Counted from the first letter of the stretch, positions 31,718 through 43,600 are shown. The stretch is DNA of 64,000 bases from Clitopilus passeckerianus (GCA_944990035.1 CALYLX010000072.1:124001-188000), one strand, 5' to 3'. Translations and numbers: made by a program. Notes: generated from the sequence alone by a model not told the origin.

Positions 31718-32203
31718 TGTTAAGGCAGAGCCTAACAACTTAGGTAATACTGTTTACGCTCGATGTCTTTGATAAACAAAGACAGAGATTTGTCAGCAGC
31801 TGCGGCTGTACTGACGACCTGGTGAGATTGACAAAGCAAGAGACTTAAAGGCGAAGTAGAGAACTAAGCAGTTAGGTAGATTGCCTAGGTCAAGCTGAGG
31901 AGCCTTGACCAAATGGTACAGGTTTATATACCTATCTAGTAGTTCTAAATATAGCGCATGCGCAGCATGCTGAGTAAGTAATGAGTCATGCACAGCATGA
32001 TGAGTAAGTACATGAGTCAGTATGACTCGATGTGAGTCAGAAAGAGTCAGATAAGGTATAAGTCTTCTCACGATCGTGAGAGATGCGGAGTAAGCATGGA
32101 AAAAGGTGAAAAATGCGCAGTGATGCGCAGCATATGTGAGTAATTGTGCATAGGTAAGCGGGCCGGGGTATGTAAGGAGAAACATGTAAGCAAAATCATA
32201 ACA
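31718..32203 (-). repeat. Copy I 5' LTR
   Basis: 486 bp; two differences from 14743-15228. The sequence outside (AGAAGTAAGC...) is Tc1 transposase rather than copia, in contrast to the other end of the element. Confidence 0.93.
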
Positions 32204-32925
32204 AGAAGTAAGCAAGGGCTTTGGCTTCAACACAACAGCATAGAAATCATTTTTCTTGAGTACATTTCTGACTTTTTGTGGGGAGACGGTGTTGGAAATG
32301 ATGGTGTTAATGTGTTTGGTGACCTGCACAGCATTAGTGCATCTGCCATGGTTGAATTGTGCCAGAACAGCTCGTTTATCAGTAGGGGTGAGCTTAGAAG
32401 GGTGGCCAGAAGAAGGTTTAGAGCGGTTGGGACAGATTTCTTGAAGCACTGTAGCCACAGTAGACTGGCCTACATTGAGTTTGGAGGCAATAGACCAGAC
32501 AGAGTAATTGTTAGAAGCCAGAGAAATAATGTTTTCCTTCTGAGCAAATGGAATAGGCCGCATGGTAAATTGTGGGGATCTGATAGCATTTCAGCTGCTT
32601 ATATGTATTGCAAACACAGCCATATGGCTGTAGTGCATAGCCTCTAAGGCTGTGCTGCACTGCCAAGGGCTATGCACACTGCAATTGGGCTGTGTCTGTG
32701 TTTCTGGAAGCACAGTCAAATAATTGTCCGGATGTATCTCTGACTTGTTTCTACTATATCTAAACGGACTTTGATCCGAATTGCGTAACTTTTATATATT
32801 CTTGTAGCAGAGATCAAATGCTTTGTTTTATGTACCAACACTATAATTCAAACTTTAGTATAGCAAAGGTTATTAAGCAAATACTCAAAAAGTGCGAAAC
32901 ATCCAGACAATTGTTTGAGTCACTG
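32204..32925 (-). mobile_element. Tc1 family 1, left-end fragment (copy 3)
   Basis: Inverted relative to the copy at 3101. It contains the full left terminal repeat, the start codon region MRPIPFAQKEN and the coding sequence to KPKPLLTS, where the chromovirus LTR begins. It is followed by TA (32926-32927) and copia RNase H, exactly as at 3099, so this is the duplicate of the 3101-4719 insertion with its other half deleted. Confidence 0.88.
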
Positions 32926-33170
32926 TATTGCTGGTGACAACCACGGGTCGTTATTCATTGCATCAAACCCTGTTTAGGAAAAACAAACAAAACACATTGA
33001 AATTTGCTATCACTATATTTGTGAATGCATTGAAAATGGCATCGTCAATGTTGAGTTCATACCAGGAGAACAAAACCCAGCAGATATGTTCACCAAGAAT
33101 CTGGGACATGTCAAATTTGGAAAATTCCAAAGCCAATTAGGACTTCTGGGGGTGTGCCTGTTTGATACTT
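32926..33170 (+). pseudogene. Copia RNase H C-terminus and LTR remnant
   Basis: This encodes the same C-terminus as 2829-3100 (VEFIPGEQNPADMFTKNLGH) up to QSQLGL, then joins directly to the last about 22 bases of the copia LTR (GGGGGTGTGCCTG). About 450 bp of coding end and LTR are missing; both sides carry GGGGGTGTG, so repeat-mediated deletion is likely. Confidence 0.8.
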
Positions 33171-33406
33171 GAAACAGGACCTACAATGATAGTGATTGTT
33201 CTTGAGCCTCTGCTATAAGAGCCTAGTTTGCGTCTTCTGAAACAACAGTATCTTTGGAAGGAAGCATCTTTTGCATCTCCCATCACACAAACGCTGGTCA
33301 TTTTTTTGAAACTTGAATCTACAGTAAGGGTCAAGATTGTTACCAGTTTATGACAGCTACTGACTAGGATCCTTCAAATACAGTCAACTCAACCAATACT
33401 TTCAAC

Positions 33407-33475
33407 ATGGTGCCCATCCGCGTCACTCTCCTTCTCGTCATCATTGCCGCCATGTCTGCACATGCATACTCTTAT
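33407..33475 (+). pseudogene. Secreted-protein gene, only the signal peptide left
   Basis: An ATG in good context (TTTCAACATGGTGCCC) opens a frame MVPIRVTLLLVIIAAMSAHA, a typical signal peptide with a cleavage site after AHA, and two to three more residues. A chromovirus LTR then begins at 33476. The upstream CT/CA-rich leader looks like a normal fungal promoter. The mature protein is unknown because the rest of the gene has been displaced. Confidence 0.6.
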
Positions 33476-33753
33476 TGTTATGATTTTGCTTACATGTTTC
33501 TCCTTACATACCCCGGCCCGCTTACCTATGCACAATTACTCACATATGCTGCGCATCACTGCGCATTTTTCATCTTTTTCCATGCTTACTCCGTATCTCT
33601 CACGATCGTGAGAGACTTATACCTTATCTGACTCTTTCTGACTCACATCGAGTCATACTGACTCATGTACTTACTCATCATGCTGCGCATGACTCATTAC
33701 TTACTCAGCATGCTGCGCATGTGCTATATTTAGAACTACTAGATAGGTATATA
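33476..33753 (+). repeat. Chromovirus LTR, 5' part
   Basis: The first about 278 bases of the LTR (TGTTATG...TATATA), sense on plus. It stops at the TATA box, where a Tc1 family 2 element is inserted at a TA dinucleotide; the rest of the LTR is not found on the other side. Confidence 0.88.
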
Positions 33754-34930
33754 CAGTGGGCAACAAAACCCTTCCAATGTTTGCTACTTTTCCAAAGATA
33801 TGTTAATAGCTAATGAAATAAATTATGCAAAATTTTGAAAATAATATATATCATAGTTCAATCTCTTGGCTTGATGCTGACATAACCCTGGGGCTGTGCT
33901 TCCACTTTTAGCAGGTGTTTCACACAGTACAAGGTGGTAACCCATTGGAAGGGTTTTGTTGCTACCAATTTTAAAAACAGAAATACATTAATTTTAGTAC
34001 TTAGTCCACTTTCCCTTAGCATCAACTACTGCCTGAATCCTTCTAGGCATTGACTCTATTAAGTTCTGGCACACCTCTGCTGGAATCTCATTCCAAACCT
34101 TCTCTACCCTTGCCCAAAGCTCTAATACTCCATTAGGTGGAGAATTATACTTGCTAAGCTCTTTTTTGACATAAACCCAAAGATGTTTAATAGGGTTCAT
34201 ATCAGGAGAGTTTGCTGGCCAGATTAGAACCTTCATTTTGTGGTGTTTAAACCATTCCTTGGCCATGTTGCTGGTGTGCTTGGGGTCATTGTCCTGCTGA
34301 AAAATTATATCCTTCACTTTTACCTTATAGTACTTTAGGCTAGCCTGGAGTTCCTCCTCCAGAATTGAAGTGTAAAGGACCTTGTCCATGGTACCTTCAA
34401 TTCTGGTAGCATATCCAACCACATCCCATCCTATACAGCCCCACATCATAATATTTCCTCCTCCAAATTTCTGGGTTTCTTTGACACGTCGCTTGTTAAG
34501 CCCTTCCTCCTTCCCTGCCCACACTCTCTCATTCCCATCTGCCCCAAACCGGTTGATTTTAGTCTTATCAGACCAATAGACCTTTTTCCAATCATCTACA
34601 GTCCACTCCTTATGCCTCTCTGCAAACACCTTCCATGCATGAATATGCTTCTGGTCAACTGCAGGTCATTTCACCTTTCTAAAGGACTTCCAACCAGTGT
34701 ATTTGAGGCCCCTGCATATTGTCTGAAGTGTGACAGTTGTGTTGGTAATATCTAGCAGCTTGGACAGCTGTAGAAATCTTGCCCATGCACATATTGAGTT
34801 TTGTGTATTCGATGTTGGCAGGCGTAAGCTTGGGAGCACAGCCACCAGATGACTTGGGAAGGTGAGGACAGTGCTTATCACGTATTCTGCTAATAGAAGC
34901 AAGGCCAATACCAGTTTTTTTATGAATATG
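33754..34930 (-). mobile_element. Tc1 element, family 2, truncated
   Basis: It begins CAGTGGGCAACAAAACCC next to TA. The 20-mer GCAACAAAACCCTTCCAATG (33760-33779) recurs as a perfect inverted copy at 33943-33962, so the left terminal repeat is itself a fold-back, like family 1. The transposase runs on the minus strand. The far end, with the second terminal repeat, is missing: homology stops about 34930, directly at the start of the NB-ARC/TPR frame. Confidence 0.85.
33994..34910 (-). pseudogene. Tc1-family transposase (family 2), catalytic Glu to Lys
   Basis: The DDE domain is open for 211 residues (34629-33994): VYWSDKTKINRFGADG (first Asp), GGGNIMMWGCIGWDVVGYA, IIFQQDNDPKHTSNMAKEWF (second Asp) and NSPDMNPIKHLWVYVKKELS. 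In Tc1 enzymes the last motif is NPIEHLW; here the Glu codon is AAA (34186-34188), giving Lys at the DD34E position. Upstream, the helix-turn-helix region (SRIRDKHCPHLPKSSGGCAP, KLTPANIEYTK) is interrupted by stops. The protein cannot be catalytically active by the usual mechanism. Confidence 0.85.
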
Positions 34931-34931
34931 A

Positions 34932-37238
34932 GTGGAGGAAAAGGTGGACCGCGTTCAGAGCTCTGTTGATGAGCTTCGGGCAATGTTTGAAAGCACGGTG
35001 GCTCAAAGTGACACCTTTGCTTTCTCCTCAAAGATACCACCGATACCAGACAACTTCCTTGGAAGAGACGCCGTTGTCGATCGCGTCGCCGAGCACATGG
35101 CGTGTGGTGACAGGAAATGCTCATGCGTATGCATTCTCGGTCCAGGTGGAATAGGCAAGACTTCAGCAGCTCTCGCCGTCCTGGACCATGTAGTAATCAA
35201 AGCCAAGTTCCCAACGACAAGTCGACTTTGGATTCCATGCATCAGCTTAACGTCACCTAGTGCCTTGTTGGCCTTCCTTGCCAGGCGACTTGGTATCTCT
35301 GGGCAGGCGGATCCCCTCCAATCGGTCCTTTCCACTCTTGAACAAAGCGACACCCCCTACATCATACTACTCAACAACTTCGAGACACCCTGGCACCCCG
35401 TTGAAGGCGCCCAGAAGTTTACGAAGGAAATTCTGCAAGCTTTGGATGCTATACCCAATCTCTCGATACTGCTCACCATGCGAGCCCGTTTGCCTCCATT
35501 GGCTCATTGGCAGGCTGAAAACCTCGATGTCCTGCCTCTGGAGGATTGCAGGCGCATCTACACCGCCATCGAATCACAGGCTGAACATACAGCAAGTGAA
35601 GACCTTGATCTCCTCCTCGAAACCATTGGACGCCTTCCATATGCAGTTACGCTCATGGCCAATCAGGCCAAGCACTCCGATGCATCACCAGCTGAAGTCC
35701 TCTTTGAGTGGCACAAGGTCGGCTCGAAGATGCTTGCCGAGGTTGAAGACCCATCCAAAGGAATGGATAGTTCGATAGAACTATCCGTGAAGAGCAAGTA
35801 TGTGGCTAGTTCCACGGGAGCTCTCGAGCTACTTCAAGTGTTGTCAATGCTTCCCGCCGGCGTTTATCGGGAAGACATCTCAATTTGGCTGAAATCCTGG
35901 AACCTTGCAGCCTTGAGCACTCTACGAAACACTGCCCTTGTTGTCAGTCGAGAAGTCGAGTTAGAGGGCTCAAAGAAGACCCACTATCTCGTTCTTCCAG
36001 TTGTTCAATCTTACATGCGACAGTCAGGGCGCATCCCTCACGATGTTCGCAAAGCCACTTATGATGCCTGTTCCACATTCCTCCGCTCCCACAACTCGAT
36101 GATCGAAGGCCCAAACGATTCGCGGTTCACGGCCGATATGACAGCTATTATATCGCAGGAAAGCAACCTTCAGACCATCATCATGGAGGTTTTGAAAATC
36201 GTCCAAGATCAACCGTCTGGCACCAACGAAACCTCTGCAAATATCACAGTACAATCTCCCCAAGTCACTCCAGAACAGTTGGACGCATTCCTGGTATTCG
36301 TCAGCTTTCAATACTATGCTCGTCCCCGCCTCGACGTCGCTGGGCAGCTCGTCGCTCTAGCAAAGCAGGAGGTCGAGGATACTCTACTTCACGCCCACGC
36401 ACTACGTTATCTCAGCCTCATACAATACGGACTTGAAGAATTGAAGCCTGCAATTGAAGGGTTCCGACAGGCAAACGAGTTGTTCCTACAGCTTGGCCTA
36501 CCCTTACAGGCTTGTGAGGCCGAGTGGTACGCGCACACATGCGTTTGTGAGATTGATTCTCTCTCACTTGCAGATCGTCTGCAGATGGCGAAGGCGACTC
36601 GTTCTCTGTGGGAAAGTCATATGGGGGACCCGTTGATGCGAGCGGCAATCTTATACTGGTCGAGCGAGCGCATGTGGGTTGCATACGGAGTGGGTAATGC
36701 TTCGCCACCAGAGGTTCTCCAGGACATGATAGAAGCCAGGGATATCTATCTCTCCCTGAATAACCGACCATGGGACCTGGGGAGATGCCTTGTCTGCCTC
36801 ACGAGGTTCTACCTGGCGGAGAATAAGACCGAAGAAGCGTCCATTGTTGCTAAAGAAACTCTGAAGCTATACGACAAAGAAGGGCTTCCCGACACAGGGC
36901 GCAATCATATTTGTATGGTTCGTTGCCTCAAAAGCATGAACAACTGGGGGCCGGAGCTTCCCGCCATTTTGCAGGACGGCTTGAAGGTTGCACGCACCTA
37001 TGGGTCGCCTTACTATGTCTCCCTTCTCATGGAAGAACTGGTGGAGTTATACATCGTGGAGCGGGATTGGGCGGCGGCGGAGCTGGCTTGTGAGGAGACT
37101 TTGAAGGAAAGCAGAAAAGGATCTGGTTATAGCATTGAAGCTGTCAGAGGGCGGGCGGAAACGAATCTAAGGTATATTCAAGGGAAGTTGGTGGGCTTTG
37201 AGGAGAGGCTGCGATACTTGAAACCTGACCGGTCTTAA
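34932..37238 (+). pseudogene. NB-ARC/TPR gene 1, 5'-truncated
   Basis: Open for 768 codons but without a normal start: the frame begins at a GTG directly after a stop at the Tc1 boundary, and the first in-frame ATG is at 34983. Landmarks (counting from 34932) are LGRDAVVDRV (43-52), P-loop GPGGIGKTS (70-78), kinase-2 IILLNNFETPW (about 144-154) and ETIGRLPYAVTLMANQAKHS, followed by a helical TPR-like region to the stop at 37238. Such proteins are NLR-like nucleotide-switch receptors. Compared with gene 2 it lacks the whole MLKL-like N-terminal effector domain, and the kinase-2 Asp is Asn (codon AAC, 35373-35375). It may be a recent pseudogene or a truncated, still-expressed form. Adjacent Tc1 sequence replaced the 5' exons. 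Confidence 0.85.
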
Positions 37239-37859
37239 ATTTGCTGCACGACAGACCATATCCATGTACATACTTGTATTCGTATTATTCTTTACTTTCT
37301 GACGGCCCGTGTTATGCTGGTGTGTCTAATATATATTTCTTGGCCGATTTAGGCTATAGAAGTACGTAGCTGCCAAATTATTGATCGAGCGCAGGTCACC
37401 ACCACTTTTACGTCTTCCTTATTGAACCTTCCTTATTGAACCAACGCCAAGTTGGCACTAAGTCTTGATTCTGGTATTAAACATAGCAGCATTGAGCCTT
37501 CGACAACCTCAGCAGCCGTTAACCACACCGGCCCGCGGAACCTTCGAAGCTTGACACCTCTGGCCGGCGCGGTAGCTCAGGCTTTGAGACGGGACGAACC
37601 AGTCTGGTGATCAAGGTTGCACATTTCCATGTTCACCTGGGGCAAGCCCACGATCTTTGCAGCGTCAAATTAATTCACACCACGCGTGAATATCGGTGAT
37701 GTCGACCTCCAAATTCCGTCAGGAATTCCAGTACTTAGCGTTGACGGGTGCGGTGAAGATGGGCCGCCAGGTCAGTGTACCATATAAAGACCCTACAGTC
37801 CATCTCTGATCCCCAGCAGGTAGCCGAAGAACAGGAAGGTCCTGAGGTGGCCCATTAGC
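37239..37859. promoter_or_regulatory. Intergenic region with esterase TATA box
   Basis: No gene is seen. TATAAA at 37783-37788, about 72 bases before the esterase ATG, is a plausible core promoter. A string near 37570 (GCGCGGTAGCTCAGGC) resembles a tRNA A box, but no B box or cloverleaf follows. Confidence 0.5.
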
Positions 37860-40143
37860 ATGAAGAACCTCAGCCTCCTTGTATCCGCGCTGTGCTTGGG
37901 AATTGTTTTTGCCTCCCCTAGTGCGCCTCCCACCTCAAACATTGTTGATCTTGGATATACGAAATATCAGGGAACTTTCAATGAGACCACTAGGGTGACG
38001 AGCTTTGTTGGAATGCGATATGCCGCAGCTCCTACTGGTACGTTTCTTTTTCTGCAGAACAAACGGCACTTCTGACCGGCGTCATCATTGGGTAGGCTCA
38101 CTCAGGTGGGAAGAACCCCACCCTCCTTCGCCTATGCCGGGCATTCAACTTGCAGATACTTTCGGCGACCCATGCTTGCATTCTGCTGCCGGGACCTCTC
38201 CAACTACGCCATTCAGGAATCAAACCAGCGAGGTCCTATCCAAAAGGCAGTCAGTTTACACCCCATCAGAGGATTGCCTCTTCGTGAAGTACGTCCTGCC
38301 ACTACGACGGAGTTGGCCACAGATAATTGATTCTAGCCTTGATTAGTGTCTGGACACCAACAAGCTTGAGTACGAAGAAACCTTTACCCGTCATCTTCTG
38401 GATTCATGGGTATGTCGACTTCTTTGATTATATTGCTTATTTCCTCATACCCAGTGATAGAGGCGGATACGTTGCTGGAGACGCAATTGGCTACAACGGA
38501 AACGACTTGCTCAAAACATCTCAAAATGGGGTGGTTGTGGTTACGATTCAATACCGACTTGGCTTGTTTGGTTTCCTGGCTGGCAAGGAGGTAAAGAAAG
38601 GAGGCGCTTTGAATGCTGGACTGCGTACGTTGCTCAGCTTGCTCAGCTCACGCGTTGGTGACATGGCTTTTCGATTTTTCAGTGGATCAACAGTTTGCCT
38701 TGAAATGGGTCCAGCAACATGTTTGTCTATCTTTTCTCCAGATACTTCGCATTGAACTCACCAAAATACAGATCAGGAAGTTTGGAGGCGACCCCAACCG
38801 TGTAACGATTTGGGGTGAATCTGCTGGGGCGGGTTCGGTGCTACAGCATGTTGTTGCAAATGGAGGGAAGACGACACCTCCATTGTTTCGTGCAGCAATC
38901 ACTAGTTCGACCTTCTTGCCATCTCAGTATTCGTATGATGACCGGGTATCTGAGGTATGTCCACACCGTGGTGGTCTCTACTTCACATGCTCAATCAACT
39001 TTCTGACATTTTCAGGCAATATATAGCGGGGTTGTTTCTCAATCTGGGTGGGTTTCTCAAACATTTTTGCTCAGACCCGCCTCGCTCACCATGCATCAGA
39101 TGTTCCAAATCCCCAGACACTTTAACCTGTCTCCGACAAGCAGATGTTACGGCTCTACAGGCAGCACATGTCAACATCAGCAACAGTGGCTTTTATGGAA
39201 CCTATGTCTTCGTTCCGGTCGTTGATGGAACCTTCATCCAACAACGGCCCTCAGAAGCGTTAAAACAGGGGAAGGTCAACGGGGTAAGCAGCGATATCTT
39301 TCAATTCATGGCGAGGGCATGTACTGACACTCCTTTGTGTTATAGCACGCACTCCTCTCGGTCACCAACACCTTTGAAGGAGCTCTTTTTGTCGATCCGA
39401 ACACACCACCAAACGTCGACCTGTCAAACTACATCACGCAATTGTTCCCCAAATTTGGTGCAAAGGAGGTTGTAGCTACTGCAAAACAGTACCAAGGACT
39501 CGGTGATGGGCTCTTCCAGGTTACCGCTGTTATGGGTGAATGTGAGTTGATCGCGCTTTATCATGACCCCAAACTCGATTGCTGATCAAAGGTTGTAGCA
39601 ATCTTCATTTGTCCAACCTACTGGCTACTGGATGCATTTGGGGGCCGTGGATTCAAGGTAATGCTAAGGCGTTTATGACGTTTGAGAATGGAGGTTGACA
39701 GGTAGTTCTTCAGGGCGAATTTGCAGTTCCTCCAGGCGGACATGGGGAAGATGTCCTGTTCTATTGGCCCTCGTATGTTCCTCCTTCAATTTTCCTCGGT
39801 TCATGCTGATGAGTGCCGTTAGTATTTACCCTCCCGCGTACAACAACTCCGACTTCGTCAAAGCCTTCACCGAATCTTTCACAGATTTTACGATCTCACT
39901 CAATCCGAACGTAAAGAGAGACCCGACGAGCATTACACCGAATTGGAGTCAATGGAGAGGTGGTGCGGAAATGTTGTTCAACAAGACCGACGGTGGGACA
40001 CCGGACATCCGATCTGTGAAGACAGAGGCTGCTTTACTTCAGAGGTGCAGGTGAGTATCATATGGTCCCAGTCGGTTGGATTTGGAACTGACCAAGTTTC
40101 GTATAGGTTTTGGGAGAGTGTATCTGCGCTGACGGGGCAGTAG
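37860..40143 (+). CDS. Secreted type-B carboxylesterase/lipase
   Basis: The start MKNLSLLVSALCLGIVFASP is a signal peptide. At least nine short introns split the gene; for example 38038-38095 joins PTG to SLRWEEPHPPSP, and the next joins SEDCLFV to NVWTPTSL. The alpha/beta-hydrolase landmarks are the oxyanion-hole HGGGYVAGDA (assembled across an intron), the nucleophile elbow GESAGAGS, an acidic residue in SVTNTFEGALF and His in PPGGHGEDVLF. This order Ser-Glu-His fits the COesterase family. The gene ends FWESVSALTGQ at 40143. Such enzymes hydrolyse carboxylic esters outside the cell; the substrate is not evident. All splice phases I checked are consistent, so the gene looks intact. It is convergent with NB-ARC/TPR gene 2. 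Confidence 0.88.
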
Positions 40144-40670
40144 AAAATAATTGATTTGCTATCAATAGGGAAGCTACTGCATTGTTTCTCGATAATGCAG
40201 ATAAAACCGGGCCTCTTTGAATGTTGAACCTTTGCAGGCCTCTATCCTGATGGAAGCGGGTGCACTTGCAGATTCTTTGGGACGGCACGGGCCAAAATAT
40301 GCTGGATGATTATGTTCATTGCGGGGGGCCGGAAACACTCCAAGAGGCCGACACCTTGCAATGTTACAGGTAGAAGGATAAGCACGACAGATGCTCGACC
40401 TAGAAAAGTTTGCGATCACTGGTAATAAGCCACTCGACTGATGGCTCATGACCAATGACCTTCAAGGTGTCGTAGAACCATCAGGTCAAATTCCGCGGCA
40501 GTCTGAAGATACAAACGACGAGAACACTCGGTACCGAAACGGTTGGTTGAAAAAAATTTTGGCGAGAGAAGGATAGTCATTCCTTTTACTTTACACTGAC
40601 TCTAAATAATATACAGATGGGTTTTACGAGCCAGTTTTTTCTTCAAAGGGTATATATGTAACATCCAAGG
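40144..40670. other. Convergent intergenic region
   Basis: About 530 bases between two convergent 3' ends. I see no gene; it should hold both polyadenylation regions. A CA/CT-rich stretch is present but without a clear motif. Confidence 0.5.
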
Positions 40671-43600
40671 TCACCATCGGAGAGGAGGGCTATAACGTAT
40701 CGAGGAATCCGTAGTACCTCCCTCTTTATCGTTGATGAACGCTAAATTTCCGCGTACCCGTCCAGAGATATTGGCTAGGCTTTGACCAGTTCCTTTTTTG
40801 CACTCCTTCTGTATTCCTTCAAAAGCCAGGCGTGCAGCCGGCCAGTCCTCGCTACGAACGTAGACCTCTGCAAACTCTTCAAGGAGAAGAGCAATTTCGT
40901 AGGGCAGTCCGCTCTTCTGCGCACTGGCCAAACCTTCTTGTAAGGTTGTATGAAGCTCTTGACCCCATTCGCCCTTAGTCTTCATGCAGCGAGCCTTGCA
41001 AAGATGGAAGAAGCTATCCTCTGGGAGGCGTTCTTTGGCAGTCAATTCGAGGGCTTGATCGACAAGAAGAAGAGCTTTATCGTGTTCGCTCGCCTTGAGG
41101 TAATAACGCATCAAAACGAGCTGGCTGTCCCGGAGGTCTTCTGGGAGGTGAGCGGCGGCAAAAATCTCTTGTGCTTTTAGCATGTCTTCTACGATTGTTG
41201 GATCCCCCGGTTGATTATAGGGACAGAGTAGCCATGATAGATGTGCGGTCCACGACAAGACCAAACCGTGAATAGTAGGATGTGACGAGAAGAATGGTTC
41301 CCATCGCTTCCGCATCTCGGCGGCAAGAGAAAGAAGGTGGCTTGTATGGCCGGTCTCATCTTCTGCCTCGTGAGAACAGAAGAGGATCCCTATGTCTGCA
41401 TGGCATGCCTCAATGGGTTCCCCGAGGGTGAGATACAATTCCCTAGCCCCTTTATAGCCCGAAATGGCCAATGAGTCGAACCAGAGATATGCCTGTTGCA
41501 CCGCCAAGCAGGAATTGGCCTGGGCTTCGTGTAAGGGATTATTCGAACGCTTCGCCAATGTGAGGGCCTGCTCAGCCATATCGAGTCGTGGTCGGGTGTG
41601 GGTTTGGTAGAATGTGAATGTGAGTAAGGCATCAAGCTGTTCTGAAGATGCGGTGGGTAATTGTTCTGAAGTGGACGAGGATGGTGTATTGCATTTGAGC
41701 TCCTGAAGTATGTCTGTCAGGATGGCCTGCAGATTGGCCTCTTGCGCCGTAATGTCTGGTAAGTCGTTCTTGTATTGAGGATCATTGGGTCCCTTAATCA
41801 TTGATTTACGAGCGCGGAGAAAGTCGATGCAAGCCTTATGTGTGGACCGGCGGACAGCTTCGGATATGCGACCATGTTGTTGCATATAGGACTGCACTAC
41901 TGGTAGCACCAACAGGTGAATTCTTGCCACCCCTTCTACAGTCAACTCGCGAGATATAACGAGTGCAGCATTGCGGAGGATGCTTAATGCACTGAGTCTC
42001 CATGACTTCATCCAGACCGAGAGGTCGTCCTGATAAACACCTCCGGGGAGCATGGAGAGGGCTTGAAGCAGTTCGGTGGCACCTGCCGATTGCGTGACAT
42101 ATTTGCTTTTGACGGACAACTCGATGGAGTTGTCCATGCTCTTTGAAGTATCTTCGACATCGGTGAGCATCTCGGAGCCAATTGCCTGCCATTCGGACAG
42201 CATTTGCGACGGCGAAGCACTGGCGTATTTGGCTTGAGTAGCGAGTAGTGTTACAGCGTAGGGGAGGCGACCAATAGCTTCAAGGAGTGGGTCGAGTTCT
42301 TCTGCTTGCTCTTCTCGTTGCCTGATCGCCGTGTATACACGTCGGGAATCTTCAAGCGACAAGATATCCAGGCGCTCAGCCTGCCAATGTGGTAGGGGAG
42401 GGAATTCGGAGCGCATTGTCACCATGATGGAGATGTTTGATAAGGTGTCAAGAGCCTGCAGGATGTTCCTCGTTAGGCTCTGATCGCCCTCTACTGGATG
42501 CCAAGGGGTCTCAAAGTTGTCGAGGAGAATGATGGTGGGGTTCGTCTGCTGCTCAAGGGTGGAGACCACTGCTTGTAGCGGATCGGATTGGCTGGCAACG
42601 CCCAAACAACGGGCGAGGAATGCCAGAAGAGCGCTGGGGGATGTAAGGCTGATACATGGCACCCAGATGCGATTCCTGGTGAATTTGGCTTTGACAGCAG
42701 GATGTTCTACGACCGCGAGTGCTGTTGAGGTTTTTCCCATTCCTCCTGGGCCTAGTACACACACGCGGGTGCGTTTTGTGTTTCCGCTAGTGAGTTCGGT
42801 GGCGATGCGGTCGACAACAGCATCTCTGCCAAGGAGGAATCCAGGTGCTGGGGGCATTCTAGTGGAGACTGCGAAGTGGTCGGTTTCAGATCCAGTCCTC
42901 TCTAGCATCACCTTGAGTTCGTCGACAGAACTTTTCATTTCGCGGACTTCAACTTCAATGTGCTCAACCTTTCGAGCGACTACTTTGGTAAGACCGTAAA
43001 TCTCTTCCAATTGATTCTGGATGTTTGTAAGATCTTCTGCGGCGTGTATTCCACGAAGGGTCTGTTAGAAAGCGGCTATGAATCCAATGTTCTAGGAATC
43101 GACACTGGCAGAAAACCTCACCTGAAAGCGATCAATCCCATCCTGGAAACAGCTAACGCATTCATCGATAGTCTTCATGTTCGTATCGGGGAGGAGAGTC
43201 GTTAGAACAACATTTTGATTGCCAATTGCTTGGAGACGTGTTGTAATGGAAGTAAGGCAGCTTGAAGAGCAACAGATATCAGTAAGCGCCCAAATACACG
43301 TGGGGAAGACCTACAGCTTCAAATCTTGAAGTTCATCCATCAGATTTCGCGAGGTCTTGAGCATAGGATTATCGTTTGGATCCTTCGCAATTTTGGCGAT
43401 GACCAAGAGGAAGCTTGCGACTCTGTTTTTGAGCTCTGCCACCCGTTCCTGCACTTCGTTTATAGTCTGAGATGGTCAAGATCGTCAGTCTAATGTACAG
43501 TCAGAAACGATGAAGTACCTACTTCACATGTACTGATGATGGACAGACCAATGTCCAGGATCTCCTTGACGAGAGGAACCCCAACTAGACCCACTACACC

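Larger units (their letters stand above)
14743..32203 (-). mobile_element. Ty3/gypsy chromovirus copy I (with nested insertions)
   Basis: Two 486-bp LTRs (14743-15228, 31718-32203) that differ at two positions by eye enclose gag, protease, RT/RNase H and integrase with a C-terminal chromodomain, all on the minus strand. Its own sequence is about 6.8 kb; it is interrupted by chromovirus copy II at 17406-24600 and a Harbinger element at 27130-30577. Relative to copy II it lacks about 450 bp between integrase and the 3' LTR. The left flank is copia RT, the right flank is a Tc1 fragment, so the outer flanks do not form a target duplication and the right end has been rearranged. Confidence 0.92.

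Noticed and set aside
37570..37640. tRNA-like string GCGCGGTAGCTCAGGC
   Set aside because: It resembles an A box but there is no B box (GGTTCGANNCC) or cloverleaf pairing downstream.
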